From assembly GCA_019614645.1 (NCBI GenBank), contig JABWDB010000008.1, positions 6,448,001-6,512,000 on the forward strand: DNA of 64,000 nt, read 5' to 3'. Of the stretch, positions 11,861 through 23,530 are shown piece after piece. Under the pieces are notes generated by a model, which saw only the letters and a program-made list of their open reading frames with translations, was not told the origin of the DNA and ran no database searches. The position numbers and the translations under genes are program-made. The stretch's first letter is position 1, and each line of letters opens with the position of its first letter. Source of the stretch: Stratiolaelaps scimitus (taxonomy: Eukaryota; Arthropoda; Arachnida; Mesostigmata; Laelapidae).

Positions 11861-13950
11861 CTCGGCGTGTCCATACCCCAGCGGAACGCTCGATGAGGTC
11901 TCTCTCCTGCTGCTCTTCTGCATTGTCTCTGTGTGTGCTGCATTCGGTCGGCGCTCGGTGGCGTCCGTTCAGCTAGTCTTTCTAGTCTCGCTATGCACGA
12001 GAGCCCGCGTCCGAGATACACAGTCAAACAGTGTTTTCCCCACTCTCGCGTTCTATGCCTCGTTCTTCTGCTCGTGTTCGCTATTTAGCAATCTCTTGCC
12101 TTTTGCCTATTCTGCTCCTTGCTGTTCTCCTGGCCGTAGATCCTCTGGCAACTATCTAGTACAAGCTTGTCATTCCGTCCATGTCCCCCAGGGACCACCC
12201 ACGGGGAAGTTCACATGGACGATGTACAACGGGTGGGAATATAGGGGAACACTCTGGGTTGCTGGTTCGATAGGAACCCTACTTATGGTGGATAGCGGGA
12301 GAGCGTGCTGAGGACCTCATGCATTGGCATACGGGACAGCACTAGGAGTAACGTCGTCGATCCGCTACAAGGAAGCCCCCTACGAGGAACACGGCGCTAC
12401 GTACACGTACGGCCGACCAGCCAGCCGGGAAACACAGTCACGCGCACCGACACGCTTGTCGACAGCAGCACTGGTAGCTCAAGCTACGAGGAGTAGAGAC
12501 GGTGGTTTAGTGGCTGGTGGCTGTTCCAATGGAGCTGGATTTAGCGGGAGGAACTGCAAGCAGAGCCCAAGAGCGCCGGAGGAAGCAGGCCAGCGGAGAC
12601 AACTACGAAGCTCTGTGAGTGATAGAGAAATGTGTGAGACACATCGAGAGGGTGAAAGACGGCGTCGTGTACGAGACGGCAAGACCGTCCGACCGTCCGT
12701 TCGCCCTCGGTGGTGAGTGAGGAACTGCCATATATGCATTATGTGTTTAGAGGTTTCCGATATTATCGGTCGGCGCGCGAGCAGCACTGCGGCTGCGGCG
12801 ACGCAAAAGGGAGTGAATGAGAGCGAGAACCGAAAAGGGAGAGACAGAGAGAGAGAGAGGGGGGAAGGACACTGCGAAGATAAGAAAGATAAAATAACGA
12901 ACGCAGTCGCCTCGACGTAGCGTGGATGTGCATGTGGGTGTGGGTGTGTGTGTTGGTCTGTCGAACTAGCCGTTGTTGGCGTGGATGGCGATGGCACTGG
13001 TCGATGCGATTCGTGCTGGCGGTGGTGGTGGTGGCGGTTGCTGCAAAGGCGACGACGACTATGGGGGAGGCAGACGATGTCCCGTGTAACAGCAACATCA
13101 GCATCAGTAGCAGCAGCAGCAGCAGCAACCGATGGATGGAACTTAGGTAAAGAAAGGGACTTCATCCCACCCACATCCCCTATCGTATAGAGTGCCATGC
13201 AAGCAGCAGCACTTTTCTTCTCTAGCGAGGTGCAGTTATCTCTTGTATTGTTCCTCGTGTGTTGAAGAGCACGAAGAAACGAAGAAGATTATGAGGAACG
13301 AGAAGCCCGACAAGAGCAGAACAAGAGCGCGCACGCGCTGCTTGTATGTGTGCACCATCAAGATCTTTACGGGAACCGGCGGTCGGTTCTCCAGTAGTAA
13401 CGGCTCGCTCGTTCCACTCATCCATCCAGCCAACCTTTCGTTGTCGCCGTCCTCTTCTATTACTACAGCCCGGCCCCCCGTACCCCCGGGGGTCCACGTA
13501 GCCCACTCGAGATCAGGGTGGCAGCTCTCTCCTCTCTCTTCTTGTTCGCTTTTAGCTTTCGCGCGCGAAATAAAATGGCCACCCGTCGCGGCCTCGTGGT
13601 TCCCACCGCACGGTAAAATGGGGCTGATGCTTCGTATAGGATATACTCGTTCTTTCTCCTCTTCCACGGCGAAGTAAGTGAGAGCCTGCACAGTGTGCTG
13701 CACACAGCGTCACGAGCCAGTCTGACTACTGGGCGGCGCCAAGGACAGCAGTGGTCGCTGTCCAGACGCCGACTGAAGAATGTAAAGAACGACGAATAAA
13801 GGCGAAGTACGCACGTTGTTGGAGAGAGATACGGGTCGAGGAGTGACACAGGGGATGGCGCGAAAAAAGGCAGGACGCTGATGGTGAGGGGTCTCGGCTT
13901 TCTTGGCAAGTACACATGCACACTTTACGGAGAGGGCACAGCGCAAAACG
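11860..13950. other. GC-richer, low-complexity block, no recognised gene
   Basis: The + strand is purine-rich around 12580-12890 and G/T-rich around 12920-13050, then comes the CAG repeat. These biases generate a 239-codon frame on the minus strand (12479-13198) full of Ser, His, Ala and Thr runs, which I regard as an artefact of composition. Confidence 0.45.
13105..13127. repeat. (AGC)n / (CAG)n trinucleotide repeat
   Basis: Five perfect CAG units within a longer AGC-like stretch that also includes imperfect copies (gcatcagtagcag). It produces Ser-, Ala- or Leu-run translations in several frames, which explains some of the misleading open frames here. Confidence 0.9.
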
Positions 13951-15161
13951 TGGAGTTATAAGAAGAGGAAATAGCCAATGGAGCGGCCACGCGTTCTTAG
14001 ATAGTCACCCGTCAGTCCTTCTTATGCAGATCCTGCTGTTCAACGATCTCTCTTGGCTGTCTCCTATGTCGATGGCTAAGCTCGCATGTTGTCGTCTGGT
14101 TCGTATTTTATTTATTATAGCCACCAAAGTATGCGTATCTACACGGTAAATACATATCGTAGTAAAGCCAGCCTCGATATGTACCTCCATATGGCTGTTG
14201 ACTATGCGATCTCACACAAATGCTCTATCTATGTCGACCAAGTACGATGAAGCCATTGGCGAAAGGGGTTGTGCGAGGGAGAAATGAGGTCGAGGGGTGA
14301 AATATTCTAGCTCTGTGTTCATCGAAATGTCCTCAGACCGCACTAGCTATCGGGGATGGGGCGAAGACCCTCATGTGTGGAAAGATTCCTCCATGCAAAA
14401 ACTATCTTGATTGGGTTAACATGCCACCGAAATCATCTTTGAGGATAATGCCTTTGAGTTGTTTTTATTCAACTAAATATCTATTATTGGTCGATTTTGG
14501 GTTAATCAAGTGTCGATCAAGTGATCGTTGTAAATAGGTAACGCACGCACTCACCATAGAGACTAGATTTGTAATTGTGACAGAGCGAAATAACAATCAG
14601 CACAAATATCATTGCAAGCCATTCTGGGGTTTACGAATCATACTCTATTTTTCTAGAAACTCATTAGTCGTGTTTTATTTTGTGCTGAGGAAAATAATTA
14701 ATGTTGTACTGCATTGTGTTCATGAGGCGCCGACATACAAAAAACGCCGCAAAACTATCCACTGCTGGTTCTCTAAACAATAATTAATGATGTTAAACGT
14801 GAGAACAACAGCGCTTACGCCATCTCCCCATCGGTAAGCGAGCAGCCTAACATACTCGTCGATATCGATTCGATCTTGACGCGGCTTTACGTTATCGCAT
14901 CATTTTACCTGGCATATGATTGGCCAATTCATCTAGCAGGCAATTAGCTGACTTTAATGATAGTGCATAAGGCAAAACGTGTAGAATCAATTGTTGGAGA
15001 GACAACCCCGATGTACCAGCGGCAGCAACTGTGATCGACCCCAATCGGCTTTCATAGGACATGCTAAACCACGTCGTATCATCTTCTTAACCTTGTCAAA
15101 CGGTGGATTATCTCCGGTGCAGTCTATAATGCTCTATGGCATCGTTGCGATGGGTCCTGAC

Positions 15162-15211
<50 letters not shown>

Positions 15212-15300
15212 TCACCACTAATGTTTCTCTAACCCATCTTGTTGTTTTACGTTACTCAGATTATTGATACTGAATGGTGGCGCAGCAGGTAACCTAGCAT
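13950..15300. other. AT-leaning stretch, no gene seen
   Basis: Contains only the long (TA)n tract. Confidence 0.6.
15165..15211. repeat. Long (TA)n microsatellite
   Basis: About 23 TA units with a single G interruption near 15200; the longest dinucleotide tract in the window. Confidence 0.95.
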
Positions 15301-17100
15301 AGGAGAACAGTAATTTGGACAGTTGAGGGGTTGCCGCAGCCTCTATCATTCCTTGTCTAGCTCTCCGTTGGGGTCTGTAGGGGTCCCGCAGTGTATCTCT
15401 CGGACAGAGAGCCTTATCGATGTTCTGGTGGTCGCTTCGCGGTCGGCGGTTGGGGAACGGAGCACGAAAAAGGAAAAAAATAACAGACTGAGTACCGCTT
15501 TCCCCTTAGTCAGGCGGGGACGGCAAAGATACATTGACTCATTGTGCGAGCAGAGCAAAGCACGCAGAAGCCAAGCGACTCGACGCCATCGTTGTCCAGC
15601 CCTGTCCTCGTACGCATATGGCCTGCCAGGTCACGCCACCGTGTGTTGTGCCCCCTCCCCCAGCGACCGCTGGCGAGAGAAAACTGCTAGATAACGACGC
15701 TCGTTAGGGGACTGGCTGCTTCGTGGGCAAGTGAACGCACAGGACGGGACTTGCAGGGATCGAGAAACCCAGGGTGGACCGAGGGCTATTCGCCAGAGAC
15801 GATACGGGACGGGAAGTTCTGGTGGTGTCGCAGCAGGCTGCAAGCTGCCTAGAAACATGCACGCGCTTTTTTGTAATCAAGCTCAGTGTATGCTGAACAC
15901 CGGGCACGCGCGGGACGTTGGTACCAGCAATCGCGGACAGCAGCGAGAACCCACGTTGAAGAAGGCTCGGGAAATGCCCGAGACAGGCTCATTGAGATGG
16001 CTACATTTGTTTACGATCTTATTATATAAAGGGGAGAGGTGAACGGGGTGACGTAAACGCGGTATATGTTCGTATGGAGTGTTATGTGGCATTTTCAAAA
16101 GTGCGCTGCCTCTCCTGTCATCGCCCGACGCCGGCCCTCGTTCAGCCTCCTTCATCCGTCCCAGCCACCGTTACTTTGCTTGCTGCTCACCACTATGAAG
16201 GTTCCCGGCTGAGCCCACATCACAGCCCTAAGCGGTCGGTGAGCGAGCACCATGACCACACCATACTACTGACAGTGCCGGCGCGCCAAGCAGCTCACTA
16301 GCTATTATACCAGGGGAGAAATGGCACGATTTACAGAGAGGAAGAACAAGCGGTCGAGAAGGGAGGGGGGGGATCGTGCGAGAAGACTGAACGATCCTCC
16401 AACGAGAGTAGGATCGGCGCTTCGGCCGCTGCGGGTACGATCTCGAAAGGCTGGAGGGGGCGGACGCGCGCCTCCAGCGTTGTCGATTGCCATTCGTTCG
16501 CGACGTTATCGCGAACGACGGTCGAGCTACCAGCACGAAGTGAGAAGTATGCACCGATCGAGAATCTAGCTAACACAGCGTATAGGGGAACAGCATCGGG
16601 ACCAGCAGAGGCACATGTCTCCTCCGCACGCCACTAGCTCAAGCATCAATTGCCCGCCAAAATCTAAATTTAACTGGGCCGAGCGGGCCCGAATATTTCG
16701 GCCTCGGAGGAAGGAGGATCGTCCTACTTGCGTCGTAGCTCTGTAGCCACAGTTGTTTAGCCGATGGCGTGGTGCCACTAGCGACCACCGATATCAGCAG
16801 CAGCAGCAGCAGCATCACTAGCAGCGAGCTTGGCGGCTCTCAAGGCTAAAAGTGCTTGTTGACGATGACCTTGTCGTCACCGCTCTAGCTGCGGATCCGC
16901 TCGCCATTGGTGTAGGCTCGCCCGTAATGAAATTACACAAGACGGTGTTAACAATGATCACCTACGTGCCGAATACGTCGGCGCAGATGTTCCGTGCACT
17001 GTTTGATTACACGGTGCTGACATCAGTTTTAACGTTACGGGACGGCAGATACGTGCCCCAGTCTAATGGGGGAAGATTCATTCCGATATCCTAATCCAGT
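15300..17100. other. GC-richer block, no recognised gene
   Basis: Short overlapping frames on both strands; the CAG repeat at 16795. Nothing else recognised. Confidence 0.45.
16795..16813. repeat. (CAG)n trinucleotide repeat
   Basis: Six CAG units in a GC-richer block. Confidence 0.95.
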
Positions 17101-17109
17101 GCTTGCCAT

Positions 17110-17160
17110 GGGGGGGGGCGGTTATGGTGGTGGCATGCAATAGCATGCCAACAACCCCCC
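17110..17160. repeat. G-run / hairpin / C-run symmetric structure
   Basis: A run of nine G (17110-17118) is followed by an exact 8-bp inverted repeat, tggcatgc (17131-17138) and gcatgcca (17143-17150) with loop aata, and then a run of six C (17155-17160). The whole is roughly self-complementary, with mismatches between the inner hairpin and the outer G/C runs. Confidence 0.8.
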
Positions 17161-17267
17161 TTTAGTGGATTTTGCAGTTCGCGCCAGTGAACGGTATCGA
17201 AAATAGTGAAATTTAGACTAGAATAGCTATCATTTTCAGGATGATTTATACTGATTCACTGCCGAAG

Positions 17268-17286
17268 ATATATATATATATATATA
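17268..17286. repeat. (AT)n microsatellite
   Basis: About nine AT units. Confidence 0.95.
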
Positions 17287-17901
17287 AGCAGCCATAATGC
17301 TTGTCGCGACATGGATTTGATAACGCGTGTTCTAATCGATTACAACCAACACTGTTAGGGGTTGAAAATTCAAAATTGCAGGCGCGTCGTCGTTGGGGTC
17401 CATGTTTAGCCAGCGGTGCGCTCTGTCTAAACATGGTCCCGTCGATAATTTAGCATCACTAAGCAAATAATCATTTGGTTTGGAATCACGCATCCTCGTA
17501 AATGCACACCCACCGGGCACTTGATGAAATAAAATCGATGATATTTCGAGCATCCTTTTTGGCGTGTCAACGCCCGACATTCATGACAGAATTATTCTCA
17601 AAATGTTTATTAAGCAACTCTAATTGAGAATATAATAACTTTCGAATTGTTAGTGTCATTTGTGCGATTCAGTCCATGGCATTTGCTCAGCTGGTCCTTA
17701 CACGTGATACCCCGACTCCCGCTATTAATTATCGCAATTACGAAATGCATTGGACGTAATTATAGGAAGGTAACGCAATCCTACGATCCCACGGGCCTGC
17801 TAATTGAAAACCAGTATATTGTACAATCAGACGAATTCGCCGATTGACGCAATCGACCACCAAGAGATGATTACGCCGGACACAACCGCTTTCTCTGTAC
17901 C

Positions 17902-17907
<6 letters not shown>

Positions 17908-17940
<33 letters not shown>
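17908..17940. repeat. (AT)n followed by (GT)n microsatellite
   Basis: About fourteen AT units run into a short gtgtg, a common compound microsatellite. Confidence 0.95.
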
Positions 17941-17941
<1 letters not shown>

Positions 17942-18810
17942 ACCAGCAGGTCCAGATTTTTATATCGTATGTAGGCGCTATATAGGCTAGGTGTCGCATT
18001 GGATTCTTCACTTGAGCCTGAGCTAAGGTGTAACCGCTGCTAAGTCACGGTGTTCGCCATCCAAAAGGGATAAACGGGAAAGGCTAGTCTGGGCTAACAT
18101 GTCCTACATTGGTGTTGTGGCTAGCGAAGCCAATCTCACTATTCGATAGTCGACAAGAGCTGCCGAGGCCGCCTCCGTTGCTTCTTTGCGTGGGCGGCCT
18201 TCGGATCCTACCGGGGGGGGGGTCTTCACCCGCGGCAGGCTGTCGTAGGGACAGGAGACTGCAGCAGCTTGCCGGCGGCAACACCTCCTTTTGATTGCGG
18301 CCCGGATAGCAGAAGAAGCTCATCGGCCTTACTTGTATCGGCTTACTTGGCGACACCATCATCTCGAGCTACAACAATACATGGCCACGCTAAGCCTACC
18401 TCGTAAGACAATGCAGTTTCTTTCCACTTCTCTCTAGCGCTGGCTTTACTCGACTGGCGCTCGGGTTTAAGAACTGTTCAGTGTCCGCTGTTCAGGTATC
18501 TGATTTTCGCCAGATAAGAAAAGAGAAACTATTAATTCCGTTTAGAGGAGTTAATCGACAACGGTGTTTTGTGATCAGAATACATTACCTAATCTCTGAT
18601 ATAAAGGCTTAGGCACACAAGCGCTTACGGTTGAAGGTCGCACCATAGATACCACAGGCAGAGCTATTCCTAGCAAAAATACTGTGCTAATCTACCGCAA
18701 TCAAGCAAGAAAAAGTGAAGTAAATCAAATGTCTGTCCTGTCCGGTTTATATTTGGTACTCGTGATGCAGGGCTGATGACCTTCTAAGGAGTTTCCTTAC
18801 AATGCTACTT

Positions 18811-18826
18811 TTATTATTATTATTAT
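18811..18826. repeat. (TTA)n microsatellite
   Basis: Five TTA units in AT-rich DNA. Confidence 0.9.
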
Positions 18827-20279
18827 GTCTAAAGTAACATCTGCATAATCAGCTTCTTTCATATAAAAATGATTTCGTTCCAACTACAATATCAATAGGT
18901 TCACTACTCTAGTGCTCTCTCTCTCTCCCTTCCTCCCCCTTTATCTCTGTGAATACAGTGTGTTGTATCTGCGTTCACGTTGACTTCCAATTGCGTCGGC
19001 TTGTTTCGTCTGGTTGTTTACCACTGGTGAGGTCATGCCAGACCCCCGCGGTCTTAGGTTCGGTCTCTGGTATGGATAGTGGCCTGTTGCCAACCCGTGT
19101 CTGGATGGGTCCATTTGACGCGCGACACCCCGTGGAGCAAGTATGGGTGCCCTCGTGCTGGCCCTGTCACGTCGATAAGGTCGTTAGCTTGTTGCACGTA
19201 TGCGCACGCCTTCGGCCTATCTTAGCCGACGGTCCCGCTAACCATAATTGCGCTGGATGGGCCTATCATCGTGCATGCTGGTTGACAAACATCCGATGTA
19301 TCTACATCGGAAAAACCGCCTATAAACGGTTATTAGTATTAGTTACGTCGCTAGTATGATTCGTCGGCCTCACAGATACATAAGCAGCCGTAGCATACGA
19401 GTAACATTTACTGCACTCTAGTGTAACTAGCTAACTCTTTCTCGCTTGCTTTCCTAAAGCTCATGTCTGACCGCTCGATTTGACATCACGCTCATCCGAC
19501 GTAACCCCGATGCCATCCCAGTGGCCACACAAACATGTAATATTCAATCCGTTGAAGGTTTCTCCATGCAAGGGCATTGGTGATGACCGCCACCCCGACC
19601 CGAGTCATGAGCCTTGTCCCGACGCGTGCCGTGTCAGGTAGGCAAACTGACACAACTCTGACACAGCAATTAGGGAGGATACAGCCTCGGCAGCGGCGGC
19701 GATTCGGCGGATGGGGTTGGTAGTATTTCTGTGACATGTATTTACTACCATCGGAAATAGTAGCAGCGAAGGGCATTGTTTAGGCCACCGCAGTAGTAGG
19801 CAGCGAACTGGTGAGGGCGGTCTGTGCGTAACCAGGGATCGTTGTGCTGAGGCCTGTTGCATAGAGGAACAGCTCAAAGTCACCTCTTCTGGCTGAGGTC
19901 GAGACGCCAGCAGCGAGCGTAACCATGGACGACACCCCGTATAACTGGAAGGCAATTATTACATGACTATTATCTCTGCATTTCTAGGGTTTCAAAGATT
20001 CGCCAGATGGCTACTTTTAGGGAAATATTGATCAGGGCAACTTGCCGGTGGTGTTACACGCTGAGTATGTAAAAGTCCGCCCAACACTATGGTATACAAT
20101 GTCGTATATAATGTTAGGCAACGCCATGAACATAGTTATAATCGCTGACGTTTACTACACTTGGGTAATGGGAAAATATGTGAGGATCGACAAATATTGA
20201 CTATGCTGACACATACGGATAATAGATTTGCGACTGGGATGAGCGCTCCACCTTCTGGTGTGCAATTGCGCACTTTTTC

Positions 20280-20280
<1 letters not shown>

Positions 20281-20313
<33 letters not shown>
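20281..20313. repeat. Compound (TA)n(GA)n microsatellite
   Basis: About eight TA units are directly followed by about eight GA units. Confidence 0.95.
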
Positions 20314-20409
20314 AAGTGTTGGAAACTCCATCGAAATGCTGGTCGTCTCTTTCAAGCGTTCGATCGAAGGTCCCATTTCGTTCTCGATCTAACTATTATA
20401 TAAAATACG

Positions 20410-22330
20410 CACGTCGGAGGCTTTCGCTCCAGCAACTGCCACCGCTTCATGGACGGTGTCGATACTGGAAGCGGCCCCTTAGTTCGTTGCTTGCGTTGGC
20501 CTGTCGTCTGGTCTAGTCAGCCAGAATCTCACTAAGACCTTCCTACAGCTGCCGCCTTTGGGACTGCTGCCGACACCGTGATCAATGATGGATGAAGCCC
20601 GTCGACTTGAACAAACGCACTGACAGGAACGCTCCGTTTTTTCCCTTGCATCGAGCCGTTTCCCTACGCCCCTCGAGATCATCGGACTCCACACTCCGAA
20701 TAGACCTCATGCTGTCCTGGCCGTCGTCGTCACTGCCGTTGGCGCTCCAAGTCGGAGGGATATCGCCATCATTGTCCATCGTTTGCTATGCAGATCAAGG
20801 GCAATCTGAGACACCCCCATTGGCCGCTAGGCGCTGGGTGGCGCCGCTTCTCGCTTGCCAGTTGCGGCTGATGCCACTCCTGCTCCTTGCTGCTTCTGCT
20901 GACGGCCAACGTCGAGTTCCTGTCGCTAGCTATCTTCTCGCTCCGTCATGCGGGACGGGGCGGTGTCATCCCAACGACATCGACCCGTGACCTCAGAGGT
21001 ATCGCCGCTCATACACGGTACACCCACCCATATGGAGAGAAGGGACAAAGTGGCAGCGCTACTCCAACCGGGGTTGGACAATGAACAAATAGAGGGATAT
21101 TTGAAACATAGCCACGACACGGGGAGGGCAGAAATCGCTGTCTGCCGCCCAGTCAAGCTACTCTACGATGCAGGTCTTTCTTTCACAGGAACACGCGTAC
21201 GGTGGACAGGTATGCTGTAGGAATTGAACACAAAGGGGTGTTCACAAGCATGACGACATATCATAGGCGATACTACTGCTGTTGTTACTGTCTTTTCAGA
21301 CCGATCAATTTATTCAAAATGATGTTACTCTTGTCGTTATAATAAGATTTCGTTTCGAGAATGCGATATATCAGTGCTAGTTTGTACTTACCTACAAAAT
21401 ATATAAAAAGGAAAACGAATCGAGTTGTCACGGTTTTCTTTCACAGATCATAGACATATGTATGTGTGTATTTCTCGCTTCTTTAATCTATGTATACATT
21501 CTTGTATAAACACACCTATATATAATATATATATATATGTTCTTGTACTAAAAATAATCCATTGTATTTATTGTATATATATATATATATATATATAAAG
21601 CGTTGTCTGTCCAATCGTACAATCGGACTGTTTACCTCACACACGACGTTGCGTACAGCTCCCGTTAAACAATATCTACTACAGCGCGATCGACTAACTC
21701 CGATTCGCCTGTGACGCATTGATTTGCCAAGAGAGGGCAAGTGGCATCGTTTTTGTCCGATAGCACCACCAGCATTGGCAGCAGCAGAAGCAGCACGCTT
21801 TGACATAGTGGCTCGCTCTTCGTTTCTTGGTTGGGGGGTCGGGTTGAGTCGGCTTTTCGCGCTTGTATGCGACGATGAGCGGCTGTGGCTACGTGACATC
21901 TCTACGTCTTTTTGCTGCAGGCAAAAATCGCTATCGAAAAGGATTTCCCTTCATCCATTCCCCCCCCCCCTGGGTCCGAGCTGCTACTGCTGCTGTTGCT
22001 GTCGGCCCCCGCGACGACGACCACCATCGTCGTCGTCGCTGCATCCTTTCCTGTCGCCTTGACGCCCTATGCCCTGTCTCGATTGTGGCTCGACTGCAAC
22101 GGCTTCGTAGTCTAACGTCCGTCTATTGCCGATACGCTGCCCTTCGCGTCAAGCAGGCTTTGCGATTATGTGGTACTGATGGGTGGTGTCGTAGCCACCC
22201 TCTACGGCCAGCCCGACTCCGCTCGTTCCGACTCCGGTTTCCGAGAAGGGTCCTCAGGCGTTTGGGGGCGGTTGAGGCATCGAGGGAGGCGGACTGTATG
22301 GAAAGGCGTGGAGGCGTTTTTGATAGCTAA
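20410..22330. other. Two GC-richer islands around an AT-rich gap
   Basis: GC-richer at 20410-21010 and from about 21700, with an AT-rich gap containing (AT)n tracts. A C11 run lies at 21960-21970. The second island leads into the candidate signal-peptide frame at 22331. Confidence 0.4.
21516..21597. repeat. Two (AT)n tracts in AT-rich DNA
   Basis: AT-rich runs at 21516-21538 and 21573-21597, separated by about 35 bases. Confidence 0.9.
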
Positions 22331-22430
22331 ATGTCTCTGCTGCTGCGGCTGCCTCTTCTGTTGTTGCCTCTTGCTACTGCTGCTAGCGCCGCGACGGAAG
22401 TGGCGCCCAATGTGGTTGGCGGCGGCAGCA
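22331..22430 (+). CDS. Candidate signal-peptide exon (first coding exon?) of a secreted or surface protein
   Basis: An ATG at 22331, directly after an in-frame TAA (22328-22330), opens a 40-codon frame that ends with TGA at 22451. It reads MSLLLRLPLLLLPLATAASA, then ATEVAPNVVGGGSSSVTVAK. The first 20 residues have a short polar start, a Leu-rich core and small residues at a likely cleavage site after A-S-A. The following Gly/Ser run resembles the linker at the start of the Ig exon at 62898. A GT at 22431 (ggcagca|gtagcg) would end the exon in phase 1, exactly matching that exon, and the join would create a Ser codon within a continuous Gly/Ser linker. Against it: the donor is weak after the GT, base -3 of the start is T, the Leu run partly reflects CTG/TTG repetition, and the intron would be about 40 kb. 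The role is inferred, not shown. Confidence 0.3.
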
Positions 22431-23254
22431 GTAGCGTCACAGTCGCCAAATGATAATACGACGCCTGCTCGGTCGATACCTACACAAATGACATCAACTC
22501 CATCAACGGTTCGTCCGCCTCAGCTTTACGGCTGTCCGCCCGCCTTTACCCTGCACCACCAGCGGTAGGGAGTCATGCTTGTGTGCTGACGCTCTGGCGA
22601 ATGGCACAATTACGAAATAGGAGCAGTGTACGACGCTGTACCCGATCATGTAGGATGCCCAATACCGGTCTCGCTACAGCAGAGCTCCCAGTGCAACGTG
22701 AGAATAAACAGTTACACCGAGCAGATTGGCAGTGAAGATCACACCGGGAAGTCCACTTGGCAATCGCACACGTTTCGGGCACTCCTGTCATTTGTATTGG
22801 GTTAGTCAGAACGTTCGTTCCGATCATCGACTTTTTCTAGTCTAAAAAAAAATCGAGCGTTTTCAACAAGGCGCATTCGGCGCTTTTGGCCGTTTTGCAA
22901 ACGACCGTATACGATACTCGCATCGTACTCTCGAATCCAACAAGCTCCACACAACGGGAAGTATTACGACTCGGTGGCGTTCGCGCTGTCCGACCGTGTC
23001 CGTCTGCGACGCGATTAGCTCCTTGCTCGTATGGTACGCGTTGCGTTGCTGAGAATACGGCACGGAATCGCTGAAACTGTTGTCCGAACACAAGTGAAGT
23101 GATACGTTTAGCATCGCGACAATGCGATTTTCCCATCTTCCGGTGCCTTATTGTCGGGCAAGGCATAACGTACAATACATAAAACATGACATTTCCATTA
23201 TTCGCTCATTCGAGCTCTCCTGATAGTTCTCCCAGTGCTAGCTGTGTTTTTTTT

Positions 23255-23276
23255 GCTGCTGCTGCTGCTGCTGCTG
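23255..23276. repeat. (GCT)n trinucleotide repeat
   Basis: Seven GCT units preceded by an eight-base T-run. Confidence 0.95.
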
Positions 23277-23512
23277 ATTGTTGCCGATATTGATGGGGGC
23301 ATCCTCTCTTGCACATTTCCCCTAGATCCCGTTTGGCGTCCATGGTCGCATGCATGGTGGATGTGCAAGGCAATTGTGTGATACAAACGGACAGATACTC
23401 AGCCAGTCACAAACGAGATCGCCCGGGGGCCACTCGGCAGGAAAGAATGGTTTTGGTAGCGGTGTGTGATAGGGGACGAGGCCAACGGGGGTACGAGACA
23501 AGTGCGTGTGGA

Positions 23513-23530
23513 GGGGCGGGGGGGGTGGGG
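23513..23530 (+). other. G-quadruplex-forming sequence
   Basis: The segment ggggcggggggggtgggg has enough consecutive G tracts (four or more of length three) to form an intramolecular G-quadruplex on the + strand. Confidence 0.6.

Larger units (their letters stand above)
17300..20400. other. No gene seen
   Basis: AT-leaning with microsatellites and a G10 run at 18213-18222. A 136-codon frame at 18949-19359 has no recognisable domain. Confidence 0.55.

Noticed and set aside
12479..13198. 239-codon frame on the minus strand
   Set aside because: Consists largely of Ser, His, Ala, Thr and Leu runs that translate GA, TG and CAG repeats; no domain.
13778..13789. gaatgtaaagaa, identical to the core of miR-1
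   Set aside because: Bases outside the 12-base core do not match and no hairpin partner was seen nearby; a chance match.
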